Of a stretch of DNA of 64,000 nucleotides, positions 22,942 through 34,237 are shown piece by piece. Within the stretch, counting starts at the first letter, position 1. Every line of letters begins with the position of its first letter. Below the pieces are notes generated by a model, which searched no databases, was not told the DNA's origin, and saw only the letters and a program-made list of their open reading frames with translations. A program made the position numbers and the translations under genes. Location: contig JBEWZL010000109.1 in the NCBI GenBank assembly GCA_045837725.1, forward strand, positions 62,001-126,000. The letters run 5' to 3'. Origin of the DNA: Vermamoeba vermiformis. Its lineage: Eukaryota > Tubulinea > Echinamoebida.

Positions 22942-24387
22942 CTACCTGGTGCGCATGAACAGTTGTGTCAAGTACCACTTTCCAGCACTGTTTCGATACA
23001 CGCCGATACCACAATACTCGTGTGAAGCTAGTAGATTCCTTCTATGACCTTCATCAGTAGGTTAGCATTAACGACTTAGAACACGATGAATACCATACCA
23101 GGGGAGTTGATCCAGCCGTCGACTGCCGTTCGAGCGACATTCGAGTGCCCCACATTCATTGCTAAGTTTTCAGCAGCACTCATTGCTGGTTCTATTGTTA
23201 GTACACAATTAATCTGAGCGCTGTGTACGTACGACTAGGCATCTGTTTGACACGATCATTGAACCCTTGGTGACTGAACGGCACTTTACCTTCACCCATG
23301 TCTGATTTGACAGTCAACATGTTAGTACGAGTGACATAATATAAGTATTATTACCTTTGCTATGTACGAGACCAATGTTTGCGAGTGTTTGGTGCCACTT
23401 GAGAGGCGGTAGCTTATGGGCCTCGCGAAATTTGTTCGTGTACTCGAGGGCCAGTCTACCAATCTCATCTGCATCTTTAGAGTTCTCATTAAGCTTCTTA
23501 TTACCACCTATCCATCCTCCTGCCTTAGTTTCTTCTTCAAACTTAGCTTTGTTGCTCAAGTCATTGATAGTCCAGACTTGCTTTTGCTCGAGGCTGTTGC
23601 AAGATGAGCTGATACATTTAAACCGCTAGTTTGCAATTCACTTACTTATTGTTTCGCCATTTTTCTTTGTGGCGTCTACGAGCTTCGTTCAGTTGTCCGT
23701 AAATGTTCATTTGAGGTAAAATAGGCTTCGAAGTGTCGCGTGGCTTCGATGGATTACCACTTCGTTGCTGTTTATAGCGCTGCTCTTGTAGCTTTCGAAT
23801 ATCTTTCAGCTGACTCTGCATCGTGTCATTCTTCGTCTCGTTGACTGGCGTTGACGTATTGTCCATAGCTTTGAAAAAGTTAGACCAGCAACGTAATTAT
23901 GACTCAATAACTCGCGTACCTTTCTGCTGGTCTATTCTACTTTGATGTATATCCGCTATATGCTTGTTAGGATTGTATTGCTCGCGTAATTCTTGCTCGT
24001 ACAATTGCATGGCGAGTTTGAAGTCCTGTCAAATTTTGAGTCATTAATTAGAAATAATTATTGTGAGCTTACATCATCTTCCACGGCTTTGTCATTTCCC
24101 CAACGGATAGGCTCATATGACACTAGGTCGATCTCTATTTTTTCGGATTTTTTCTCTGGTGCTGGATGGCAATCCTGTGAATTCATTAACTCGTTGATTA
24201 CATGGTCCACAGTTTGATTCGTGTCAAGAGCACTATCAACGATACATGTCAGACAGTCAAACAACCGAATAGTATGGGTTAGTGCTCACATCTGAAGTCG
24301 CTTTTGAAGATCTGCCACTGGTACACCCGGAAGCACCTCTGTTAAAAACTGAAGCTTGGCTTCAAAGTCTTCATTTATGGCGGCCAT
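22942..24387 (-). CDS. CUE domain plus CAP/SCP domain fusion protein
   Basis: Six or seven exons join. The N-terminal 50 residues form a ubiquitin-binding CUE domain: FLTEVLPGVPVADLQKRLQ, joined to IALDTNQTVDHVINELMNSQ. A central charged, Gln/Lys-rich and likely coiled-coil part follows (AMQLYEQELREQYNPNKH, LKDIRKLQEQRYKQQRS, YGQLNEARRRHKEKWRNN). The C-terminus is a CAP/SCP/PR-1 domain of the bacterial YkwD-like type: ALEYTNKFREAHKLPPLKW, KVPFSHQGFNDRVKQMP, AAENLAMNVGHSN, DGWINSPGHRRNLL, YCGIGVYRNSAGKWYLTQLF. CAP proteins are mostly secreted, but no signal peptide is present here and the CUE domain implies the cytosol. The join at about 23600-23642 uses a 37-nt intron that restores frame. The partner and role are unknown. 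Confidence 0.75.
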
Positions 24388-24557
24388 GGTGCCATTTGCC
24401 TACCATGATTGGAATAATCAAGTTTCAGTTTGGCGCTTGTTGCACGAGATAGCGGGAGATTTAGCCTCGTTAATTAGCTGTGTATGTTTTGGAATTACAA
24501 CGGTTTTATTTTGATTACCATTTTTTGAACAAATACCACTAAAGAAGTCTTGCTTCA

Positions 24558-27500
24558 ATGAGTGCCATCGACGAGCAGGTATGTCCACGGTTAATACCGC
24601 GCTTCCCGTTCCGAAATCTGTTTGTAACGCGTTTGGAATCCATTTCTTGTGACGCAAATACCCGAAATTTTGTTTTGATTAATCCTATAATTATTATAAT
24701 TATTATTGTCGTGCATATTCATTAATATCTTGCGGTCTAGGCTAATACGATCAGGGTCTTCGTATCTGATCAAAAGAGTGTAGCGCTCAACCTTGACAAT
24801 GTTGCCAAAATGACCGTCGAGGACCTTATGGTCCATTTAATTGGTAATACTGGTCCCGAGGAATGCAGAGGACGAGTGGATGTTACCATTTATTCATGGG
24901 CTGAAAAGGGCGGAAAACGTAAGGACTAGAAAATATTAGAATTAAGCACGCTGCTTATTTATTTGATGTTTGTATTAATCTAATTTCATTCAGACGAACT
25001 GAAAGGTTTGGATTTCAAAAAACAATTAGTTAGCATTAAAAAGAAGTGGTCGGCTAAACCCGATACCACTTATAGACTATTAGTGCTGGGAGCTACTGAA
25101 AAATTCGTAAGTTTCCAATTTGATTTTGTTTGATCTGCTGCGCGTTATTTGTGAACCACTTTTTATCGCGGGGTTGTCACTCGTCAACTCAGGACGTAAC
25201 CGCAACACGAATCTGATAATATCTTATTTATCCACCTATTGTTCTAAAATTATTCTCATATTTTTATCGTCATTTTAACGCTCATTAATCAACAAAAATG
25301 AAAGATCCGCTGAAAATTCAAAAAAATACCAAAAAAATTAACTAATTTGTCAATTTAGAGCCCAGCAGGTGCAACAGGAGTTAAAGTTGATAAAAAAGCA
25401 CGCAAATCAGAAGTGCGTAGCTCTAAGCGTGTGACATCGGTTGCTCTGCGCAATCGCGATGCCAAGGCCGCAGCAGCCGATGGCACTAAGTCCCCGCCAC
25501 CTCTCTCACCCACGTCATTGCCTCCTCCACCTCCTATTGGCGTGCCGGACATTCCTACTGGCAGTAAGAATTCACCAAAATAATTTTAAATTAATTTTAA
25601 AACACGAGCGCTAATTCGCCAATTAATTCAGTTTTGCCTCCACCACCACCTCTCACCAACAATATTCCCTTGCCACCACCGCCCCCCGCTGCACCTCTTC
25701 CTCCACCTCCTCCAGATGTTACACAGACTACCAAGGCTGAAAAACGAAAGAGCGACAAGAGCAGCAGCATGTCGAAGTCAAAATCAATGCGCAGTGTTCG
25801 CCATCAATCTGAAAAGCCAAAGAGTCGTCAAAAGGTCGCTGGCGGTGGTCCAGGCACGATGCGTGGTTCACCTTCGACCCCTGTGGTGTCTAACAACAAC
25901 GTTACATTCGACCCCGAGAAGAAGATGAAAGCCAATGACATTCTCGAGCAATTGAATCCTTTCGTCGATCCTTCAGGCCATTATAAATACGAAGAAGAGC
26001 CTGCCAGACCCGATTTCTTGCTCACAGCTGACGACTTGAAAGCTGGTTATTACAACTTGAATACGAATAATGCTAACAAATTGGCTCGCTCTGAATACCA
26101 TCAAAAGGTACGTGAAGCAAGCCTTAAAAGGCAAATTTTGATTTTTAATAATTAATTAACGAATTAAAAATCACAGATCTTGATGGCTTGGGTGAACAAA
26201 CACTTGAAAGAGCGTGATATGAAAGTTGAAAACTTGGCAAAGGACTTCCAAAACGGTGTTATTTTAATTAACTTGCTCGAAGCGATTTCCGGTCAACAAG
26301 TCAAGACTTACTATCGCGAGCCCAACCGTTTGTATCAATACTTGGAAAACCTCGAAGTCGCCGTCAAATTCATGAATTACTTGGGTCTTCCTATTATGGC
26401 TGCTCCTCAAGGTAATTTATTATTATTTGGTTATTCGGACCAGTGTTTTAATTATTAATGCGCGCAGATTTCTACCACGGCAAATTGAGCACAATCGTTG
26501 GTTTCTTGTTCGTGGCCATTCAAAAGTTCAAGGACGGCAAGAAGGGCACCAAGAAGGCCAAGAAAGTTGACATTGAAGCGAACAAACACACTGACGCTAG
26601 TGCGACCAAGTTGTTGGCTGAAGAAGGTAAGATTTCGGATATTTTAGCTGTGAATTTTAATGTAACCCGTAGCCCAAGGTTCTGCTCCTGCGCCCTCAGA
26701 ACGACCATTGTCACGCAGCTCTCCTGGCTCACCGACCACAATCGTCCCTCCCGCTAACTTGCCTCCGCCACCTAAGCGCGATTACAGCGACTACGATGAC
26801 ACGCCCTCTAGTCCCACGGGCACTGTCAGTCCGCCAATGGTCTCTCCTCGCGGAGGTTTCCAATTGCCGCCTATCCCTGCTGCACGCAAAGCAGGAGGAC
26901 CTGGCCCACTTCCCTCACCCTCTGGTGGACGACCAAAGAGCATGCAATTAGACCGCAGTCAAATCAACAGAACAGAGGACGCTATGACTTCCACAGCAAT
27001 GCCCAAAATACCGCCACGTGTCTCGCCTCGAAATCCGCCCCCAAGCAATTTGCCTCCTCCACCCACCAACAATCTGCCGCCACCACCCGAGTCAGGTGAT
27101 AACTTGCCCCCGCCACCCATCAACTTGCCTCCCCCTCGCAATCCCACCGTCAACTTGCCGCCACCCAAGCAAGGTCTGCCCAAGACAGCCGTGCCTCCTC
27201 CTAAGAAGGGAGGTGCTCCACCCAAACTCATTCCCAAACTGCCGCCTCCACTTGCTGCACGCAAAGCCGCTGGTCAACCTCTCGACAGCCCGCACGGCGT
27301 CAGCACACCACACACTCCCACCGTGCACACACCGCACACGCCGTCACTTATGACACCCACCGCTGAGAGCCGCTCTGCAGCACTGCAGCACTCGCAATCT
27401 GGCTCAGCGATGTTGCCCTCAGCATTGCCTGTTACCAACAAACGAAAGACAGAAATTCTTGCGGACGATTATGGCGCGGAAGACGAAGAGATCAACTTGG

Positions 27501-27712
27501 ATGACTTGGACGACGCAGCCATTCTGCAAGACATTGTGGATCTCGAGAACTTTGAGCTCGATATGGACAAGCTGTTAGCACCTGAAAGTAACGACGATAT
27601 TTTCGGTGATCTCGATTCCATGCAAAACTTTTTGGACGACGTTGCTGGAGGCATGGAAGATCTGGATCTGACTTTCGATCTGGATTTGGACAAAGTCGTT
27701 CTGTCGTTCTAA
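24558..27712 (+). CDS. Calponin-homology domain protein with flanking polyproline regions
   Basis: The start MSAIDEQ is spliced to a ubiquitin-like/RA-like region (NTIRVFVSDQKSVALNLDNV, VHLIGNTGPEECRGRVDV, TTYRLLVLGATEKF). A first proline region (SLPPPPPIGVPDIP, PLPPPPPAAPLPPPPPD) and a basic Ser/Lys stretch follow. Then comes one CH domain: ILMAWVNKHLKERDMKVENL, DFQNGVILINLLEAISGQQV, NLEVAVKFMNYLGLP, LSTIVGFLFVAIQKF. A second proline region (PSNLPPPPTNNLPPPPESG) precedes an acidic, leucine-rich C-terminus (INLDDLDDAAILQDIVDLEN) that may be an actin- or adaptor-binding module. Polyproline tracts probably bind profilin or SH3/WW domains. It is not a formin: there is no FH2 domain. About 840 residues, at least seven exons. 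Confidence 0.8.
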
Positions 27713-28004
27713 AATCAATTTTGTACATGTAAATAATTCACCTCTTGTTGTATTCTTATAAAATAGTCACTTCCCTAAAGAAGGGTCTCAGTCCCACAAT
27801 TTAATTTGAGCTCAAAAAGGACGAATAATCTAACGCGGTGAGCAAGCAGGTCCGTGCTAGTGAGTGTAACACTCTATAACACGAATCATCCTTGTGTGTC
27901 CATAATTTCAAGCACTCATATATTCACAAAAACTTTATTTTGATTTCTCATCAAACGATCTGTTTCAGATCCCCAGAAAAACAACTCCGCTTAACGTTTT
28001 GCTT

Positions 28005-29162
28005 TTATTTTTTGTCCTTTTTAAACAATGAGAGTTTCTTATCGTCATTTGAAGTATGAGACAATGAGCTCGTTAAAGATCTTCGCAAGGTGTTTCTTTT
28101 GCCTGTTTGAGGACTCAAATTCGTATCGATCATGTCCAAATTTCCAGCATTCTATAATGTTACCTGATTAGTACTATAATAAAAATATATCGAGCGATCG
28201 CCTTGCCTTGTAAATAGTGTCATATAAAAACAAGTAGAAATTTTCTAGATCGCGCAACCATCGCCGCAGATTGATGAACTGATTTGAATCAAAGTCGGAT
28301 AGTGCTTTGCTGAAGTTAACATCGGGTGTTTCAAATCCCTATAAATAGACAAATTAGGAATAATTCAACAAACTTGGAAATTTGAACTGATCGGATCCCG
28401 CGTACCATCTGTATGACTTTAGCACGTGCAAAAGAATAATCGCTTAGTGTCTTCACTATTAATACTCCGCCGAGATGCGCCATTTTAATTTCAGCCAATA
28501 TTTCTTGCTGTTAAACCAAGTCGTTAATCGAGATCCGGTTGTACATTTCATTAGATCCAATCGACCGATCAATCATTATAGATTATTACAATATTATAGG
28601 TACCTGTACAGAGCTCTTCCAATCCTTCGAAACGATCTTAGGCTGTTGCAATGAGAAGTGTAATTTCAAACTGTTCAGAATTTCGAGTGCTTGTGTCACT
28701 TCGTCTTTAATTTTGCCGACTAATGCGACAATTTCCTAGTAAAATAATTAATAAGCATTTTATATTGAATAAAATGATGTTCATGATTAGATCTGGTAAT
28801 AAGATCTGCGAAAATAACCAAGAATGGTGGCTTATGTATTTAAAATATCACTAAAAAATTATTAAAAATAAGTAGTAATACATTTTAACTTACTGTATTA
28901 ATTGGAGCATCATGGCTCACCAAATCCACTTCACCTTCTGCTTCTTTTTCTTGAATTTCATAAACTTTCTATCAAAATCGCACAATAATGTTATAAACAT
29001 CTACTAGCCTATTATAATAATTAAAATTACCTGTGTTACTGAGGTAAGTTGATCAATGTGCGATCTGAACGAGTGAAAGGTTGCCTTGACATCTATATCG
29101 AGGTTCTTCTTAAATTCTAAGAATTCAGGGTCCCATTCGGGTATTTCATCGTGATGTGCCAT
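28005..29162 (-). CDS. PA28/REG (11S) proteasome activator subunit with extended C-terminus
   Basis: Six exons join from MAHHDEIPEWDPEFLEFKK. The C-terminal four-helix region aligns with human PSME3: TEIVALVGKIKDEVTQALEI, LAEIKMAHLGGVLIVKTLS, DYSFARAKVIQM, FINLRRWLRDLENFYLFLY, DTIYKN. The activation-loop area (SKDWKSSVQQEILAEI) is present but divergent. PA28 forms a heptamer on the 20S proteasome and opens its gate. Known PA28 C-terminal residues dock into proteasome pockets. Here about 45 further Ser/Lys-rich residues follow (LSPQTGKRNTLRRSLTSSL to LFKKDKK), longer than in animals. The recognition rests on the overall helix pattern and needs a profile search. Confidence 0.68.
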
Positions 29163-29261
29163 GATTTGTGCTGTTAATCTCGATCTGATCTGAACAAATC
29201 CAAAACTTTCAGAAATTTTTCTTTCGAAACAACATGCGTTTATTTTTACGCACAGATCTAA

Positions 29262-31309
29262 TTACAACTGAATACAATATAACTTGTCTTTGGTTAATAA
29301 GACAAATCTACCACCAGCAAGAGTTCGAACACCGCTAAACTCGTTTTGACCGAAATCCACAACTTGATGCTGCGACTTGTGCTCGCCTTCAGCCCGATGC
29401 TTGTAAATATATACAAATTTCTTATGCTCTACAAGAATGGCGTACTGATTGTCGCTCGTTACTGTCAAGAATTTTTTGTTTTGTTTCGCTTTGGATACAA
29501 AGGCCAGTGCGTCGAATGCAGCCACATGATTCATTATAATAGGCTAAATATATACCTATTAGACTATATTATGCTTTTATCTATAAGTATGTACTCACGT
29601 CAGCAGTCGGATCTGCATCGAATTCTTTGTTGAATGCAAAATGAAACAATAAGCAATCGACATCGAGACTAAGGCCTATATGCATAACGAATATATTAGA
29701 CTATATAAGAGGTGGCTAGATGTATTATAGTAATACATACCAATCTTATAGTACTGCAAATTGACTTGATTGACCGAGTCCAATGACAGCACTTCACAGG
29801 GTCTGAGGGGCTGTTCGTGAGTGACATCAAATGAGCCGTCCTCTCGCTGCGTGTAATGAAATAGCGACGCACTGCTCTTGATCACTCTCCAACTCGTCTC
29901 GGTCGTCGTCGTAGTCCATGCCTGAACTGGTCATGTTCATCAGTGGGTTCTCGTCCACTTTGTCACTCGTGTATTTGTCTAAGCGCGCTGATATCTTTTT
30001 CAATTCCTCAGCGTCCACTAGCATATATTAGTCATCCCCATCATACTTTAATATAACGTGCTACTTACGTGTTTCATCGTTCATGAAGGGACTCTTCACC
30101 TCAGCTGGTGTTTGAAGGGTGTCAGTTAGCGGGACATTAGTGGACTTGAATGGCAAGAACGGTGATGAGGATATCAATGCGAATTGACGCCCTGACGGTG
30201 AGAATGCAAAGTGTTGTAATTCAGCGAGGCCAATGAGCACGTGATTTTGTGTCACGCGATACAACTCTGACACTGTCCGCTGCTTCGCTCATTCGGATCA
30301 CGAGCACTGCGAGACAAAACTTGGTCTGTACTTTAGTAGCAGTAGTCGGTGCAGTATATTCTAAACTTCTTTGCGCAGTTTCATTGTCAATCTCTTCTTT
30401 CATCGGATCGTCGCTAGATGGGACGAAAGTTATGTTTTGATTCGTCTTTGGCGTCGATGCTAGCGATGTATCGTCGATATACCTCACAGAGCATCGAAAT
30501 TCCATGTCTAATTAAGAATTAGAGCTAAACTAAGCCATCCTATTTTTCATCTTACTTTTCGGATCGTAATGAGCTGCCAGTACATTAAATGGTTTGCCGT
30601 TAAAGACCTTAGTTTTCATGACTAATTGTGCTTGTTGATGACCCTCGTGCCTAGTTTTCAACAAGAACAAGTCACCAGCGCCATTTGAGACGAAAATGTA
30701 CTGCGCTGAATTGACATCCAGCGCTTGAATTGAAACTTCTTCGAGAAAGCCAGTACTATTCGTATTATCTGGCTGTGGTATAGTAAATATTTCTTCTATT
30801 GTCGGCTCTTGATTCTAAATAACAAGCATAAGACAGAGGAATTACGAATAAAAAATGCAGTACGTACCGATCCGTCCCAGTGTATTTGATAGAGCACCCA
30901 ATTAGTGCCTACATAATACATATATTTACGCGATGAATCTATATGCAAGTGGTTGTGTCTGTATTTGCTTTGGTACCTGTTGACATTGTTAGCGAGTGTC
31001 ACCTGCAGATCCTGAAGCACTTCAATATCTATTTGCCGGTAAATATTTTTATAATAAGCTAGTATTAATATTGCGCTAGTATCTGTTCATAAGACAGTTG
31101 GTATATTTATGACTTATTACAAAAAATTCTAGATCTTACCTCGCCAGCGATGTATCGAGTTTCCAATCAGTCTCTCGTACTTCAGCAGGGAGTGTATAAT
31201 TATTCTTATTTTTTACGAGCGAAAAAGCGAGTTGATAACTGATGAATTTCGGATCCACCAACTCGTGACGTGTCCTCTTTGAAATTGAATCCAATACCTT
31301 GATCTCCAT
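29262..31309 (-). CDS. NUDCD1-like protein lacking the CS domain
   Basis: About nine exons join from MEIKVLDSISKRTRHELVDP to YCIQL and TAA at 29262. It follows human NUDCD1 (CML66): the N-terminal half (DPKFISYQLAFSLVKN, KYRHNHLHIDSSRKYMYYVG, NAAQ-like propeller blades), then ISARLDKYTSDKVDENPLMN, which matches the NUDCD1 AQCAAIAERLMHL region, and IIMNHVAAFDALAFVS, QNKKFLTVTSDNQYAILVEH, FVYIYKHR near the end. In animals a CS/p23 domain lies between the two beta-propeller halves. Here the propeller sequence FAFSPSGRQFALISSSPF runs straight into a short acidic linker and VDAEELKKISARLDKY across one small intron, with no room for a CS domain. NUDCD1 acts as an HSP90 co-chaperone and binds the COPI/DHX15 systems in human cells; that role is not certain here. 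Confidence 0.72.
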
Positions 31310-31541
31310 ACCAGTTGCGTTATATATCCTAATAGCACGCAAATATGAAGTATTGTTTGTGTTATGGCAGAGAAGAAAAGGCAAAAAAAATTCATTTTGG
31401 TTGCAACCTTATCGCGCCATTCCGACGGCAAAAAATTTTGAAATCTGAGCATAACAATAGTCATATGTTATATATAACACTATTACAATTTGATAGGCTG
31501 CCGTTGCTTATAAATACAGTGTTTTATTATTCGGGTTGCAT

Positions 31542-32084
31542 TTACATCTGAGTTGACAATACTTTGCTCCTCATTAACGCGAGTGCCTTCTCGTATAAAT
31601 CAAAGTCCATGCCCTATATATTATGTCATTAGCATATAAATCAATAGTGCAAATGAGCAATCAATATTTTTTGAACGGTGCTTACATCCACATTTCTAAC
31701 GACTCTAGCTTGCAATAACAGCTTATTTTTCTTCATATACATCTCGCCTATAAATTGAAATGTCGAGCCAATAGTAAGATTCTGATAGGCATCGCCCAAA
31801 GACAGCGTGTGGATCGTGAGATCGACATCTTTGTATGTAATTATCGCCTCGCTGTTGTTTACTATTTGTTTTAGCCTAAATAATTAATTTATTAATATTA
31901 TAGTCGATTAGGGGCAATACTAAGCCGTGATTGATTTTACGAGAATTTTTTTAATTAATTACAAATTATTATTGAGTTTTAATTACCTTCCCATCGTTCT
32001 AACAGTCTCACCATCCTTTGCTTTCTTTTGTTTGACAATTTCATCGATTAAATAAATCGTACCGTGCGTTAACCCCTCACCCAT
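31542..32084 (-). CDS. TEN1-like subunit of the CST telomere complex
   Basis: Three exons give about 120 residues: MGEGLTHGTIYLIDEIVKQK with GETVRTMGR, then LKQIVNNSEAIITYKDVDLT, LTIGSTFQFIGEMYM, KKNKLLLQARVVRNVD, and GMDFDLYEKALALMRSKVLS before TAA at 31542. The order 'G-x-T-x-R-T-x-GR, then IGS-x-x-x-x-x-GE, then QARV-x-x-x-x-GMD' matches human TEN1, including its small OB fold and C-terminal helix. TEN1 works with STN1 and CTC1 on telomeric and replication-fork single-stranded DNA. Size fits the family. The start is 248 bp from the divergent REI1/ZNF622 start, so a shared promoter is likely. Confidence 0.78.
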
Positions 32085-32332
32085 AGTGCTATTAACAGAT
32101 TTGCTTATTTTTCGCCTTGATCCACTCAATTCCTCCTTTTATGTATTAATCATATGTATCATCAAGGAGTGGTCCTATAATGAATAATTATCGATATTCT
32201 AATATCGCCAACAAATATTCTAGAGATCTTTTTGAAAAATCACGTGCTGAAAAAAAACGGAGAAAAAGAAGCTTCGGCACAACTCATTATTATTGATCGA
32301 TTCAACCAACTAGTGACCACAACAGCTACACT

Positions 32333-33996
32333 ATGTCTACTGATGCTACTGGTGCCTCTATCGGCTCGTTTACTTGCATGACTTGCCGTCAATTGTTTTC
32401 TTCGGCCGATGAACAACGAACCCATTACAAGACCGACTTCCATCGATTCAACTTGAAAAGAAAAATCGCGCAATTAGCGCCTGTTAGTTTAGAACAGTTC
32501 AATCAAAAAGTTGAAGGTACGTGACTGGATTTCATATAACTTCAGAAAATCATGAATTTATTGTTACAAGCTTGTTTCAACGATATTCTAATTATTTTAC
32601 GCTACGATCGTAATTTTGTAAATATTAGAACGCATTTAAATCTGTTTTAGTTCTTGAGAAGAAATCAAGATCTGTGCGATCCATGAACTGATTTGGTTTT
32701 TTTCTAAATACAGCTCTAAAAATTTCAACTGAACCTGCCGCGTTTGCTAAAGACTGCGAAGTATGCGGGTAAGTACATAAATCCCTGAATAAATCGTTTA
32801 GTGTATTTTAATAATTTTTCGATCGCATCAGAAAACGCTATTTGTCCGAGGGCGCTTATCAACAACATTTGCAATCAAATAAGCATCGCGAAGCTGCCGA
32901 AAAAGGAAAGGCTGTCGGAGCTGCTCCCGCCGCTGAAGCCAATGTCGCGACCGAATCCAAGGTCGTTCCTGAAACTACCAAAGAAAATACTACTGAGCAA
33001 AAACCCGCTGAAAATACTGAAAATAATACTGAAAATAAGGAAGAGCATAAATCCAACGTATCGATCACCAACTGTCTTTTCTGCAACACCCCATCCAGCA
33101 CTTTCAAACAGTAAGTTAACCAGATCTGTTTTATAATTTATATTGTACTCATACAAAATTTAGAAACATGAAGCACATGGCTCGTGCACACAGCTTCTTT
33201 ATTCCTGACGTCGAATACTTGAAGGACGTCAAAGATCTGATCGAGTATCTTGAAGAGAAAGTTTACACCTACTACATGTGCCTCTATTGCAACGGAAAGG
33301 GCCGCGGTTTTCACAGTGTCGAGGCCGTGCAGGGTCACATGCGCGATTGCAGCCACTGCAAGATCATTTACGAGGACAACGAAGAAGAGTACGCGGAGTT
33401 CTACGACTTTGAGCGATACAACAAGGACTGGAATTTGGCTGACAGTGCCGAGCTCGATGCTGAAAAGAAGGACGGAGACGCGGAACAGAGTGGCGAGGCT
33501 GCGGACAAGAAAGACAAAGAACCAGTGGGCAAAGGTGTGCCCAAACTGATGGAGTCCAACATGGAACTCGTGCTCGTGGATTCGAACAAAGTCTTGGGCC
33601 ACAGAGCTTTGCAAGTCTATTATAACCAGCGAACTAGGTACGGTAGTGTCTATAGTATTATTAGACTATAATACTTCGACAAATCTTAAAATCTAAAATC
33701 ATTTCGGGTCATGCGAAAGAAATTTTTGATGGCAAATTCTACGGCGCTAGAATTCCAATACAAAATATCTAATGCTTAGACGGACGTACTAACAATGTAT
33801 TCCCTATAGAAACGATAGCAATTCGTTGACCTTGTCGTTGATGAAAGAATACCGAAAGTTAGCGCAACGAGAACGATTTACACAAACGAACATTGACTTC
33901 AAGACGCGCCAAAAGATGAGCATGGTGGCTATGCGCCGAGATGTTAAGGGCAATCGCTTGGCCAAGATGCGATTTAGAAGTCAAAACAGTCTTTAA
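32333..33996 (+). CDS. REI1/ZNF622 60S ribosome-maturation zinc-finger protein
   Basis: Five exons join to about 400 residues. Zinc fingers appear in the family order: GSFTCMTCRQLFSSADEQRT with HYKTDFHRFNLKRKIAQL, then CEVCGKRYLSEGAYQQH with NKHREA, then TNCLFCNTPSSTFKQN with HMARAHSFFIPDVEYL, and CLYCNGKGRGFHSVEAVQGH. The closing blocks (LVLVDSNKVLGHRALQVYY, KEYRKLAQRER, MRRDVKGNRLAKMRFRSQN) are typical REI1. Yeast REI1 and human ZNF622 work in the cytosol to release and recycle export factors from pre-60S subunits. A low-complexity Glu/Lys/Asn stretch between fingers is expanded. Confidence 0.93.
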
Positions 33997-34237
33997 AGCG
34001 TGAGGACCTCATTCTTGCGCAGATCAGGATCTGCTTTGTAAATTAAGTAAATTTTTCTTCGCGGCATAGCATTAGTACACGAGAATTCTAGTTACTCGTT
34101 TCGGAGTATGGCGATCACGTAAATATTTTCAATTTTCAGCCACATCCAAACATAAAATCGTTGGAATTTCTGCGGTTCTGGCATACCTTTCCAAAATGAT
34201 CTTTTCATTTACAGTTGAAGCCACGATCAGACAACAA

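Noticed and set aside
26959-27337. Gly-rich and Arg-rich frames on the minus strand
   Set aside because: They are complements of the polyproline coding sequence on the plus strand.
24558-27712. A formin gene, suggested by the long polyproline regions
   Set aside because: No FH2 domain is present. The folded part is a single CH domain.
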